A DNA stretch of 64,000 nucleotides from NCBI GenBank assembly GCA_021234155.1, contig JAJEKV010000071.1, positions 6,384,236-6,448,235 of the forward strand, in the 5' to 3' direction. A program made the translations under genes and the position numbers. Under the pieces are notes generated by a model, which worked only from the letters and a program-made list of their open reading frames with translations, had not been told where the DNA came from and did not search any database. Every line of letters starts with the position of its first letter. Positions within the stretch are counted from its first letter, which is position 1. Below, piece by piece: positions 34,254 through 44,929 of this stretch. The DNA comes from Isoetes taiwanensis. Its lineage: Eukaryota > Streptophyta > Lycopodiopsida > Isoetales > Isoetaceae.

Positions 34254-34421
34254 ATGGCCGCTGCTGTAAAATCCCTCGTTTCTTTCCTCCGTTCCGAGTC
34301 CAATATTCTCAAGAATGGCCCTGATTTAGATCCCTCCTTCTGCTTCCGAGTAGTCCATAGATATTGCTTCGGAGGCGAAGAAGACTTCTTTTGGGTTATT
34401 TTGCCTGATACTGGAGTTTGA
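34254..34421 (+). CDS. Possible first exon or short ORF upstream of the histone-fold gene
   Basis: ATG at 34254 in context CCATGGCC opens a 55-codon frame MAAAVKSLVSFLRSESNILK, then NGPDLDPSFCFRVVHRYCFG and GEEDFFWVI. It could be the first exon of the gene ending at 35697, or a separate short ORF. I do not recognise it. It begins 145 bp from the Copia LTR, so the retrotransposon lies in or next to its promoter. Confidence 0.35.
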   Translation: MAAAVKSLVSFLRSESNILKNGPDLDPSFCFRVVHRYCFGGEEDFFWVILPDTGV

Positions 34422-34707
34422 AATGAATCTAGCTAGTCTCAAGACCAGAAGAATGTATTGGTGCTACAGAACCGGTACAAAAACATTGAATGAAGATGTG
34501 TATGGGATCCTAGAAATTGATTACGAGCACTTGAAGTGATGGAGAAAAACGTGAAGACCATGGCCAGTTGGCTCCGGAGCAGTTCGGCTCCAGAGGAGCT
34601 TCCCAAATGGCATTGCAAACAGCAGAAGCAGGGCGGAAAGGAGATAGCCTTGGAAGATATATTTGATAAGCCCCACAAAATAAGCTTTCGGCCGCGTATG
34701 AAGATGC

Positions 34708-34962
34708 TTGGCTCGCCCTGCAATGGCTCCAATCTCAAGCTTTACATTCGACGATCCATGGCTAAAAGAATATGCAGATTTTTCAAGGATTGTCTTCGCC
34801 GGAGATTTATCTGTCAGAGCTTCGCAGCACCATCATAAATCTGTAATAAATGCGATGGATGCCATAAATGCCATGGATGCAACGTGTCGTGCCATGATAA
34901 TTTTGAAGAAAGAAATTAAGTGCGAACAGAAATGCGATACTGCTTTACATATGGTAGGATAA
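34708..34962 (+). other. In-frame upstream extension of the histone-fold gene, closed by one TAA
   Basis: This frame (containing FTFDDPWLKEYADFSRIVFA, and later CRAMIILKKEIKCEQKCD) is in the same register as the frame at 34963-35697 and is separated from it only by TAA at 34960-34962. Either an intron is removed here, or the stop is real, or it is a sequence error. No domain recognised. Confidence 0.4.
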
Positions 34963-35055
34963 AGAAGCAATCAGAACAGAGGAAAGGCCAAGGCTCAATT
35001 AGTTGCAGCAGGTCAGCCTTCGTCGGCTTCTCATGTCGCCAAATGCCTAGGGGAA

Positions 35056-35697
35056 ATGTGGCGCTCTTTGTCAGATTCTGAGAAATCTGCATTTTCTAGT
35101 GTTATTCATGCGGATTCTGAAGCAAACAATGATTTTCGGGGTTCGGAAGAAGGAGAAACAGAAGCAAATAATGATTTGGGCGGGCTAGAAGAAGGAGAAA
35201 CAGAAGCAGGAGTTCAGGTTGAAGCCGGCCCTTCTTCGGAAGAAGGCTTAGCGTTCCCATTAGGAAGAGTGAAGAGAATAATCAAGCTAGATGAGGATAT
35301 TAAGCTGGTTTCTGGTGAAGGAATGCGTGCAATAACTGGAGCAACAAAGGCATTTCTTGAATGTTTAGTAGAGGCTGCATTTGATGTGATGGTAAGAAAT
35401 AAACACAAAAGTATTAGAAGGGCAGATGTTGAGCAAGCAGTGAAGAACAAAAGTAGGTTTCATGAATTTATTGGAGATTCACTTGCTTGTGCCAAACCTG
35501 TGATGGAGAGTGATAGCGATGATAATGAAGATGAGGCTGGAAATGATGAAGATGAGGAGTCTGGCAAGAGTAGAAAAGTGGCAAAGAAACATGTCCTCCC
35601 TCCTCCTCCAGGAAGTCGATGCATTACAGATTTCTTTGGCAACTCGAAGAATGCTGGAGATCAACACATTGCTGAAGCAGATGTGACAATGGCCTAG
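35056..35697 (+). CDS. Histone-fold protein (POLE4/NF-YC-like) with partial HMG box and PCNA-binding-like tail
   Basis: 213 codons from ATG 35056. The frame is open upstream to 34963, and that extension plus the first residues read SASHVAKCLGEMWRSLSDSE, which matches the last helices of an HMG box (kxLGExWkxLsdxEK). Residues about 73-145 form a histone fold of the NF-YC/DPB3/POLE4 type: FPLGRVKRIIKLDEDIKLVS, ITGATKAFLECLVEAAFDVM, KSIRRADVEQAVKN. In that family it pairs with a second histone-fold subunit in DNA polymerase epsilon or chromatin-remodelling complexes. An acidic stretch (residues about 150-175) and a basic patch follow. Near the C-terminus SRCITDFF resembles a PCNA-interacting peptide (QxxIxxFF) without its glutamine. 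The true start is probably in an upstream exon. This is the most convincing host gene here. Confidence 0.8.
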   Translation: MWRSLSDSEKSAFSSVIHADSEANNDFRGSEEGETEANNDLGGLEEGETEAGVQVEAGPSSEEGLAFPLGRVKRIIKLDEDIKLVSGEGMRAITGATKAFLECLVEAAFDVMVRNKHKSIRRADVEQAVKNKSRFHEFIGDSLACAKPVMESDSDDNEDEAGNDEDEESGKSRKVAKKHVLPPPPGSRCITDFFGNSKNAGDQHIAEADVTMA

Positions 35698-36787
35698 ATT
35701 GAACTCTTTCCAGGTTTTTATATTTTCTTTGTCACTGCGTGTTTCAGATCTGCAATATTGCATGGACATTACTATCAGATTTTCTACATTTATGCATTTT
35801 GTACATCCAGAATGAACCCTGTGTTTTATTGTTAGATTGAGAACCCTAAGTGCCAATAGTGCCTTGCTGGTTCCGATTTACCACATTAACACTGTTTTGA
35901 GAATCTTATGAACAATGTTTCTAGGTATTTGTTTGTCTTTAAGCAGCTAAGACATCTTTATTTGCAAGAGCACATGCTTCTGTAAAAATCTAGATATTTA
36001 AAGAGCGCCAAGGACTTCATTGATTATTAACGGTGTCGGTCAGCTATCAAGATATTTTTTTTCTAGATATGTCAAATGGAGATAATTTTGTTTTATTTGG
36101 AAAACTCAGTACATTTCACTGTCTCTCTAAGAAGACAGTTTGCTTTCAAGTTCCAAGCCAAAGTATGAGATGGAAGTCTATCCATAGAGATGATTGACAA
36201 TCAGTTGATATTTGTGAATAACTTCTGTCAAAGTTCTTTTGTCTAAAGACAATTCAATTTGTCAAATCAACAATGCAAAAACAAGAATTTAAGATCCTCT
36301 TCCTTTTAATGGAGGCTTGTTTTATGCCATTTCTCAGGTTTTACCATATATATATGGGATAATAATAATAAAAATAGTTCTTCTCATGAAAGTGTTGATA
36401 CTTACTGCAATCAGTAGTTTCTGCCAACCAGCATAGAACAAAGAGATGGTAATTTTGAGAATTGTGGCTCAGCTATCTGTCAAATTAGGAAGTGCAGATT
36501 TGGTAAATACCTGTGTGTCTTATTAAGCTGGCAGGTTATTCAAGTTGCAATTCGTTTGTTACCTTTTTATTAATGCTAAAGGAGTCAGGAGAACTGGTGA
36601 CCACCATGGGTTCCATATTTAACGAAATGTGGTGGTTGTAGTATTGGCAATGTGGCCCGATGGCTTTCAAAAAGGGGCTTAGATTAGATATACAATGTAG
36701 TGGCTATATCCCCCAACCCAAGTGAAGCATGGTTTTCCGACTAAATGGAATGTGACGAGGAATGACATAATATTTGGTGCCAGAATA
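35698..36787. other. 3' flank and intergenic DNA
   Basis: AT-rich, no further coding signal. The histone-fold gene's 3' untranslated region presumably occupies the first few hundred bases. Dinucleotide TA and short A runs are present near 36350. Confidence 0.4.
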
Positions 36788-37065
36788 AATGAGATAAGAT
36801 TTTTCTCAGTAATGGGGCCAAAATGCATCTTTTTGGATGCCTGGCTAGTACATATATGCTCTAGTGGGTAGGATATATACGCCAAATTGGTGGGTTTCTC
36901 GTTTACGAGATGAAAGGTCAATAACAGATTACTTGATGCACCACAGGATAATGAATGAGATAAGATTTTTCTCACTAATGGGGCCAAAAAACACCTTTTT
37001 GATGCCTGGCTAGTGGATATAAGCTCTAGTAGGTAGGATATATACGCCAAATTGATTAGTAGATT
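36788..37065. repeat. 166 bp direct duplication upstream of the 37.27 kb gene
   Basis: AATGAGATAAGATTTTTCTC begins at 36788 and again at 36954. It is followed in both by AATGGGGCCAAAA, GATGCCTGGCTAGT, GCTCTAGT and TAGGATATATACGCCAAATT. The two copies differ by point changes and small indels. They lie 130-480 bp upstream of a TATA box, so they may be duplicated promoter elements. Confidence 0.8.
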
Positions 37066-37198
37066 GGAAGGGAAGAGCATGGCTTTTTGTTTAACGAGAT
37101 GAGGTAAGGCCAAATTACAGTCTTTTTGGTTCACCACATAGGATACGTTTTTTTCAAATTGCACCACAATATATGGGATTGATGAACTCCGCTTTGGG

Positions 37199-37206
37199 TA
37201 TAAATA
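37199..37206 (+). promoter_or_regulatory. TATA box
   Basis: TATAAATA at 37199 lies 67 bp upstream of the ATG at 37266. The spacing leaves a transcription start near 37230 and a short leader. Confidence 0.7.
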
Positions 37207-37265
37207 GTGCTGCTATAGCCATCTGTTTATCAAACAGCAGTTTATAGGTCTGTGAAAGCAGCAGT

Positions 37266-37541
37266 ATGGCTTATGGATCGGGCAGATTGGATGAAACAGC
37301 AAGCAGAAGAAGGCTGGGCAAAAGGGGCCAAGTTAAGGCGGCTATTGTGGCAGAAGTTGCAGAGTCTTTTACTTGTGTTTGCAGCAGAATTAAATCTTCC
37401 ATAACAGGCTATTCTTCAACGAAATCTTTAAACTCCTCAAGGTGTTCTAGTCTTTCTTCTTCCACGCCACCCTCTTCGCCTTGGGGCTCTTTCAATTCCG
37501 TCAAGAGCCAAGATCTGGCAGGTTTAGATATCGAAGATTGA
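37266..37541 (+). CDS. Small serine-rich protein, unrecognised
   Basis: A 91-residue frame with a good start and an upstream TATA box. The N-terminal third is basic (ASRRRLGKRGQVKAAIVAEV), the middle has two cysteines (CVCSR), and residues about 50-80 are rich in Ser and Pro (SSLSSSTPPSSPWGSF). No signal peptide or membrane segment is evident. I do not recognise a family. A duplicated 166 bp block in its promoter region is the notable feature of the locus. It could be a complete small gene or a first exon. Confidence 0.5.
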   Translation: MAYGSGRLDETASRRRLGKRGQVKAAIVAEVAESFTCVCSRIKSSITGYSSTKSLNSSRCSSLSSSTPPSSPWGSFNSVKSQDLAGLDIED

Positions 37542-39060
37542 GTGCTGGAATCTTGTGTTTTTTGTTTGAGGTCTGCAAGCATCACCTTGACAGATTGGTT
37601 GAAACAGGGCCATGGTTTTCAGAGTATAGCATAAATTTCTGTGTGGAAGCCAAAGACTCAAAACCGATGTCCTGGTCTTTATTTTTGCACATATTCGCTT
37701 CCAATTGTACAGTCAAAACAAATAATCGAAAACTGCTATTGAACACAGCTTTTTGCTCGAAAGTCGAATAAATTGTGATTGTAAACTAGGAGCTATTCTA
37801 GGTAACAAGGATTGCATTAAAGTTATTCTGTGACATTTTTTTCTCAACCATCACTATGTCTCATAGCCCCGTCTTGCCATTGCCATGTGGCCATGTTGAG
37901 ACAAAATGTTTTTGTCTCCATTACCTGTGCTCCATCTGAATTTCTCAAAGGCAACCTGGAAAAATGGCTAGGAATTTTTGTTTTTGCTGCTCCCTTTTGA
38001 CGTGGCATTTATCTCGGCCCTTGATTTTGAGATTGTATGGTTTGATTTGTGCCACCTTTAGGGAAGGTTTTTTTTTTTTTTTTTTTTTTAGCACGCCAGC
38101 CTAACCGAGCGTGCAACCCTCCTTGCAATTCTAGGCTATCCACGAGCCTATGCATGTCGCCAGAATTTGACTGGTATGGTCTAAGCCGTAAGATCTTTGA
38201 TTTGTAGATCGACCCGCTATTAAAATTAGAAAAGGCAAAAAAATACACCGAGATGGAGCTGTTTCGCAATCTCTCCGCTTTGGCCTTACCTTTTCTCTCG
38301 CTTTCTGGTTTCTTTCTACCCTAGGTTTGCATAGAGCGATTCATTCGTGGCCCGAAAAGGCTTAATCGTAGTTAGTTTTTTGTCTTGCAGGTAGCTAGGT
38401 TTTTTCGAGATATAGCTTTGAATGCGCTTAATAATCAGTTAGTTTTTTTTGTCGGTGTGTAGCTACACGCCATATTTCCGCCAAGACGTGAGTATCCCTA
38501 CATGGATCTATTATCGCCATATTTCCTTATGAGGTCGCTACAAAGATGCTCTACCTCGCCTTCCTCCCTTCCCTCCCCTTTTTTGACCTCGAGAGCACGA
38601 AATTGGGGCTCGCTGTAAACAAAATGGGTAAAATATTAGCCTCGGGTTGGTTGCTCAGTGCCTTGATCTACAGTTTGCAAGTTTCGGACACATAGTTATA
38701 GTTGGACAAAGGATCACCGTTGTTCATGGAGAATAAATCCTTATTAAGACGCTTCCTTGTGGGCGGACTTTAGGTTCCTATGTGATCCGCTAGTGTTAAA
38801 GCTTGGTGCTTGTTGATAATCAGATTTTGGGGTTCGTGATTCTCGCATTTTGGCCTTCTTTTCTCTGATAGGATCATGCGAGTTTTTTTGGGTAATTGCC
38901 ATCTTAAAAACAGACTTGCTAGTTTGATGATTTTAAGGTATAGGATTCACATTATTGACCTTGATCCTATGTGTTTTTTTGGGTAATTGTCATCTTAAAA
39001 CAGACTTGCCGGTTTGATGGATGCTATACATTATTGACCTTGATCCTATGTCGGTGACAG
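37542..39060. other. Intergenic, no supportable gene
   Basis: AT-rich DNA with a run of 22 T near 38069-38090. A possible first exon (MELFRNLSALALPFLSLSGF) at about 38253 ends at a TAG next to a GTTTGC and is too weak to call. Confidence 0.35.
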
Positions 39061-39258
39061 GTTGGTTAGAAGACACATCCCAAGTAGAGTACACAATCAC
39101 GTAAGAGTTGTACAACAAATGCAATCGGTAGCTCCTTCGAAGTTGGATTTAATTTATTTATCTTTTTTTCTTATTGATGTTTTTAAAGTTACAGGTGTCC
39201 ATGCGATACTTTTAGAAAATTCAAGGAGAAATGCGTGGCTAATGATCCTTCTTTAAAG
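39061..39258 (+). CDS. Two phase-compatible small exons of an unrecognised gene
   Basis: Exon 39061-39100 follows GACAG and ends at a GTAAGA donor. Exon 39195-39258 follows TTACAG and ends at GTTTGT. Joined, they read WLEDTSQVEYTIT then CPCDTFRKFKEKCVANDPSL and K, with matching phases (40 and 64 bp). This reads as plausible protein with good splice sites, but I cannot identify the family or the remaining exons; the sequence to 39400 holds further possible exon traces. Confidence 0.4.
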
Positions 39259-40980
39259 GTTTGTTCTCGATTCGTGTTTTCAATTTTCATTCTGTTGTCA
39301 GAGACCACCATTTTGGTGACAAAACACCGACAATTTGGGCAGATTATTGATGACTATCCGCGGATCTAGCAGCCTACAATGAAAGTGAGTATGACCTATT
39401 GTAAAACACAATAATCTTTGTTCCTATTTCTCAAGAACCTTTCTATACACACAATCATAGATAATTCCGTACGGATTAATTGCTATGATTGAGTGAAAAG
39501 AACCCGATCACGGATTATACATTGTTTATGATATACATGTTAGATTCTATTTAATCTATGCACGTAATAACCTGCCGATGGGTTTCTTTTGCAAAGACCT
39601 TAGTAGCTCTCTCAATTGTAGTTCTAGTTGCTAGTAGGCTAGAGAGCATAATGAGGTTTGACTCAATAATGTCAAACCTATCTCTGAAAGCTTGGTAAGC
39701 TGGTCAGCAAGATAGAATCATATGTTCATCATCTTCAACCTTCTATGATCCACCCATATCATCTCCCAACTTCCACGTGCGCTCAGTCTGGATGGCGTGC
39801 CTTTCCTTTGTATAAGTGCTTCCACTCAAGTAGCCGTCTCCTGTATAGGATCCCTAATTTTCTGCAATCGTCATATTAGTGCCAGATCTGGACCACATTG
39901 TATCTATCACAATTTCGTTGACCCATTTCCTTATTATGATGATGAAGCTCTTCAATGCGAATTCAGATTTATGTCATTATGTTATCTAATCCGAATACTA
40001 TCTCTCCGTTTCTACGTCTCCCGTGATAGCCAAGTGTGGATAAGTAACTTGCTTCTTTGTCTTGCTAGATTCATGTGCATTGCAACTGGCAGAAAGAGAA
40101 TAATCACTGATATCACAATTTGTTCTTGGCACGTAGTGACGAGGTGTAGTAGTTTTTTCAGTTTATAAAATTTGTCATTATGTAGGAGCAGTGTAAAAGA
40201 AATGTAGATTGTCTGAGATATCAGACAGACTTTATGAAGCAAGGAAAGTGTTGGAATTTGCTGCAAGTTTTATAAAGACCATGGGCACATTGTCCTAGCT
40301 TACACTACCAAATTGTCTACCTGATGTAGTCATGGTGTACATCTAATCTTGTTAGATTGAGATGTATATGGATCGTTGTTCATCGGGATTGAAGATGACA
40401 GCAGGAAAATACAAAGCCCTCTACTAACATGATAATTCCAATTTATGTTGCTCATCCGTCTAGCATACCAGCAATGTTCTAATATCCGGCAGTTACATCA
40501 AGTGCAACCCATGAAGTTCTTTATACTGTTCAGCATGACACGTCTTTGTCAATACCCATGATTTAAAAATCAAACTGCTAGCTCATATTAATCCATTTCA
40601 CAGTGCCATGGCTGCATGCTAAGAAGACTGTCTCCGCATGTGGAGAACAGGCTGATTATTTTGGTCATTGGAGCTGCCTTCTATGTTCTCTAGTCCATAC
40701 TGTTACCTGCACAGTCATGGCGTGTTTAGTGGGGTCAGGACTTTGAACAATGAAGCTCTGTCCTATGTGGTTATTCAATCTATTGATCTCAAAATGTTGA
40801 CTTCATTTGCATCTATAAGACAGATAAGACTACCATATCAATCATCAATTTGCACTTGATAATTTTGTTCAAGTTACCTATGATGACTAACTGCACGCTG
40901 CTCCATCCCCAAGCTTGACACATTTTTAAAAGGGGAGACTGCGGGTTTATGCACCACACAGATATCGTAATTAGGGTCGC
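39259..40980. other. Intergenic, no supportable gene
   Basis: AT-rich DNA with short frames on both strands and no recognised motif. Confidence 0.35.
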
Positions 40981-40984
40981 CCCT

Positions 40985-41690
40985 CGCTTCGTGGCCTTAT
41001 ATTGAATATATGTCAGATGGTTTTAAGCACTTGCAAAGTTCTTTATAGTAAAAATCACAGTTCTTCCTGGACCCTACCGTCATTGTCTTAGACTTCATCA
41101 AGTTCATCCGCATTCCCATTACATCCGAGAAATCAGCCAAGGTATCAAGGTGTTTTTGGAGCCCTGCTTTCTGTCTAGACATGAGCACCACATCGTTCGC
41201 ATAAAGCAAAAGAGCAAGAACACAACCGCAATAGGAGTGCCACATCCACCACTCTATAATCCATTCTTCCAAACCATCTATGAACAAGTCCGAACAATGT
41301 GGGAGACAAAGGGCAGCCCTGCTTAACCCCAACATTACTGACTACCACGTCACCACATACAGTTTTAAAAGGCAAAGATAGCTCTACTAGCACCTGCTCA
41401 TACAACAGCCCGTTGCCTCTCTATATTCCTTTGGAATGTTTAATTTATTCATCCTCTCCCACAAGCATTCCCTGGGACCATATCGAAAGCTTTGCTAAAA
41501 TCAATAAATGCCAAAATGAGGTTTTTCTTACCTTTCTTTGCCTCCATTACTACCCTGCATTGTCACCAAGTGATCAATAGTGGAGTGTTTGTGCCTAAAA
41601 CCCGCTTGCCCTTGGCTCTCAAGTTATGCTCCCTCGCCCCCACTTGTTGATCTTGGCCTCTAACACTGATGCAAAGAGTTTAGAAAAAAA
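40985..41690 (-). mobile_element. LINE reverse transcriptase fragment
   Basis: Minus strand, in several frames: AGFRHKHSTIDH-like, AFIDFSKAFDMVP-like, then SNVGVKQGCPLSPTLFGLFI, DGLEEWI and ALLLYANDVVLMSRQKAGLQ, then HLDTLADFSDVMGMRMNLMK. These are the successive blocks of a non-LTR reverse transcriptase. The catalytic YADD is YAND here, and at least two frameshifts are present, so it is inactive. It is 5'-truncated and 3'-incomplete. Confidence 0.85.
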
Positions 41691-41691
41691 T

Positions 41692-41722
<31 letters not shown>

Positions 41723-41757
41723 AGGGAGAGGGAGAGGAGAGGGAGAGAGGAGAGAAA
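41692..41757. repeat. (GA)n / (GGGAGA)n microsatellite
   Basis: GAGAGA runs pass into GGGAGA repeats over about 65 bp, directly beside the LINE fragment. Confidence 0.95.
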
Positions 41758-42179
41758 TGAAATGTTTATAAAATATATGCCCTGCGGACCACTGTGTCTA
41801 TGTGACGGTCAACCATACACTTACATGATTGTAAAATATATCCTCTAGTGCATCCTCTCGAAAGAAATGCACTAGACCCCCTAACTCATCCTCTCAGATC
41901 TCTTGGATGTTAAGTTTCCTCAACATTATATTCCTATGATCCAAAAATTTTAACAATATAGTCACCGACAGTGCTACTGGCATATCAAAGAAAGCTATCA
42001 AGTTACTACAAACAATATTATATGTATCTCTCGATGCTTTTGTATTATGCGCAATCAGAGAAGCACATGCATTTCATCTTGACCACTCCCATCTTGCATA
42101 GCTTGCAGAGTCTCACTCATGTGGAATATTGCTCCAACGCCCAACTTCAACACCAAGATGATGTGAGCTAAGTCTCATT

Positions 42180-42860
42180 TCGCCAATCGTATGCCTTAAC
42201 TTTAATGACACACCTTCTCTCAAATATCTTGGGACCTAAAGTCATGGGTGATATTACACTGTAATATTTCTTCTTGACTTGGCTCTCCATGATTTCTCCA
42301 TAACATGTTCCATTACCCACTCCCTAATATCCGCATGATGTTCGCCAATTCGATATATATCTAAATCCCACTTTCTCATCCAATTTTGTATATCGGCATA
42401 CCACCCTTACATTTTGTTGCCTCTAAGGCCAATCGTGGTAGACTAGATCCCGGCATCTCCCGTACTTTGCATACATACTTGCTGCTCGCAAGACAAGGCT
42501 TCGATTGCAATGATGTCATCCCACACCTCGGCCAATAGCATGTCATACGATTGTGCGTGGACTTAACACCAGCCTGCTTACGAGAAACTTCTTCACCTTT
42601 TCTATTTTCCTCCAAGTCTCCTCACCCAAACCTCGAGCCCATACCTCCACAGCCCCATACAACAATCTTTTTTTTGCACTAGGACCCCATATAACCGAGA
42701 GAGAGAGAGAGAGAGAGAGGGAGGGAGGGGAGGGAGGGAGGGAGGGAGGGAGGGAGGGAGGGAGGAGAGAGTTTTGCCATTTTTCCTCAAATCCATTTTT
42801 GAGTATATGCACATGATCTCGTGTCCCATTTAAACTTGCAGAGTTGAAAGCACACAACAA
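42180..42860 (-). mobile_element. LINE ORF2 C-terminal fragment
   Basis: Minus strand: LLYGAVEVWARGLGEETWRK, then IEKVKKFLVSRLVL, matches the post-reverse-transcriptase region of plant LINE ORF2 (LYGxExWGxxxxxxxWxxxExxQKxFL). Downstream pieces (YAKYGRCRD, ALEATKCK) also fit. Relative to the fragment at 40985-41690 the order is inverted for one element (the C-terminal part lies upstream), so this is a separate insertion or a rearrangement. Confidence 0.7.
42699..42771. repeat. (GA)n then (GGGA)n microsatellite inside the LINE fragment
   Basis: About 20 bp of GA repeats followed by about 50 bp of GGAG repeats, interrupting the LINE coding sequence at a point where the element reads SLPPSLPPS-like low-complexity residues. 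Confidence 0.95.
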
Positions 42861-43198
42861 AGACCTTATAGAAATTAGGATTCAAGAAATTGTTTGCTGG
42901 TTTTTCTTACAATTCATTGACATAAAATTTTATTCAATTTGGACACGTATCTCTCCATAAGCTCCATTTCATTAAAATGGGACTCATGCAATTCCCATTT
43001 TATGACATTACAGACAATGTTTCTATATATTATATATATAAGTCAACTTAGAGTTCATTACAATCTACACCATAAATATAAGATAACAAAAACAATCTTG
43101 TTTAATAAGAAACAATGCTATTAAAAGTAATTGCTACAAAATAACTTTGCTTTCAATAAATTTATAATGAAACAATACATTTAAATACATATCTGAAG

Positions 43199-44669
43199 TT
43201 ATACACCAAGAAAAAGCTTGTCCAAAGCTTTCGTAACATTTGCATTTAGCTTGTCAATTTGTTTGAATTGAGGATGCTTGTCAATTATTGGAGCAACCGC
43301 TCCACATTCCTCAAGTTCCATAAGAAAAGGGACAATATCACTGAAAAAGTAATCATCTGTCTCATATTCTTCAGGATAATATGACTTGACAAATATGCTA
43401 TTTCTTGTGTTCATATAGCACTTATAAGGACTAGCATCTAACATAATGGTATTGCCTTCATGGTACTTTCCTCCAAAATGTTGGTATACTGATTCCAATT
43501 TTTTAAGAAAAATTGGTTTTCCTTCAGATACATCACTTGGTAGATCTGTCACACACATACAATCATTTTGAGACCAAGTGAAAGAAAATTTATGGACATG
43601 TTATTTCAAACCCATATCCTTAAGTGTAGTCTTAATTCTCTTGTATGTTGCTGTAGACCAAATAGCCACATCAAACCTTTCAAGGCAGAAGCCAATAAAC
43701 TCTTGTACGCGTGGCCTAGGATAGATGTATTTCACGTCAGAAATGATAGGCTTCTGCAATGTCCTTATGGTGGAAGCCCTTTGCTTAGTTACTACAGATG
43801 CTAAAACACCACTGATATCCAAAATAAGTAATTTCCTTGGCCTATTATTCAATGAGCGTACTAATTGCCTATCCAGTTCAGGTTGACTGGATAACACATC
43901 TTCCTCTGCCTCTTCTGGGGCCACAACATGACTCGATGTCTTGGTACCGTTAACATGCAAATCATCAGGTCTGGGAAATTCAAAACATCAAAACACATTA
44001 AGAGAATAGATGAATATAATGTTTTCCATCAAAATGAAAGACATGCTTCAAACATTATAGACAAATGTCTGAAAGTACATTAGGTGAAGAAGACAACCTC
44101 CTCTGCTCCATAGGTTCTTCATGGGGCGATGTTCCTAAGGGTTGAACATCATCTTCATTCTCATTTGTATTACTTACTGATTGCTCATTCTCATTATCAC
44201 CCTGTATGGCTACACTATGCTCAGAGTTATTACTCGTATGATTTTCTTCCTCCTGATCATCATGTGAAACCTCTCGTACTTTATTCTTTGCTGCCTTTGC
44301 AAAATATTCTACGGAATCAAAGTATTTCTGGCAGAACTCTTCCATAAAAGTAGATCTAACAATGGAGACTACCTTTTTTCCAAAACACAACGCACCTTGT
44401 CCAAATGTTCCATGCATGTACCACTCGCAAACCATAGAATTCTCCTCAATGCAAAATGAACTAATCAAATATTTGACAACTCTAGATCTTATATGTTTCT
44501 TTGAAACTGCACCTTCTCCAAGACACACATTATCTAGCGTGGGATTCTCTTCCATAAAGGGTACATCTTTCAAATCTGGCAGATTATCTTGAACTCTCAT
44601 AAGTAATTGCTGAAACTTAAAGCTATGTGGCCAACAAGTAATAGCAGGTGTCTCATTTTTGCTAATCAT
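43199..44669 (-). pseudogene. FCP1/NIF-domain (CTD-phosphatase-like HAD) gene with one in-frame stop
   Basis: First exon about 44669-44098 (204-codon frame from MISKNETP; N-terminal part unrecognised, then an acidic Glu/Asn-rich tail). It joins in phase to 43970 through a GT..AG intron. The second block reads RKLLILDISGVL, YIYPRPRVQEFIGFCLERFD and VAIWSTAT. After one TAA (43601-43603) the same frame continues KFSFTWSQNDCMCVTDLPSD, then NTIMLDASPYKCYMNT and PEEYETDDYFFSDIVPFL, to a stop at 43199. This is the FCP1 homology domain. The first motif is DISG instead of DxDx(T/V), as in a plant subfamily I recall with DLNG, so phosphatase activity is doubtful. The single stop makes it a pseudogene, a recent loss, or a sequence error. 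Confidence 0.75.
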
Positions 44670-44929
44670 TACCGCGGACCAAAATACTAAAAGGAGTCGT
44701 GAAAGGTGTACTTTTCAAAGCAGATTGTTCGTAATGTTCATAAAAGCCATATATCACCTTTTTTTTCACCCACGATGCCCTCAAAGACTTTGAATAACAT
44801 TTGCAGACTGAATACCCATTCTAACAAAAATAACAATGGTATACTTATCGAGTGTTGTCATCGCCTGCAATTTTCCCAAAATTGTTGGAGATCATGGTCA
44901 TCAAAATGATCCATGTCTTCCTCCATCAA

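Noticed and set aside
36679..37167. 162-codon minus-strand frame
   Set aside because: It spans the 166 bp direct duplication, repeats the same residues twice and overlaps the promoter of the 37.27 kb gene; no domain is visible.
40985..42860. One continuous LINE element
   Set aside because: The C-terminal block lies upstream of the reverse transcriptase block in the reading direction, so the order is wrong for a single uninterrupted element.
43601..43603. Stop codon removed by RNA editing
   Set aside because: U-to-C editing of stops is an organellar process in ferns and relatives; this locus has nuclear-type introns and neighbours.
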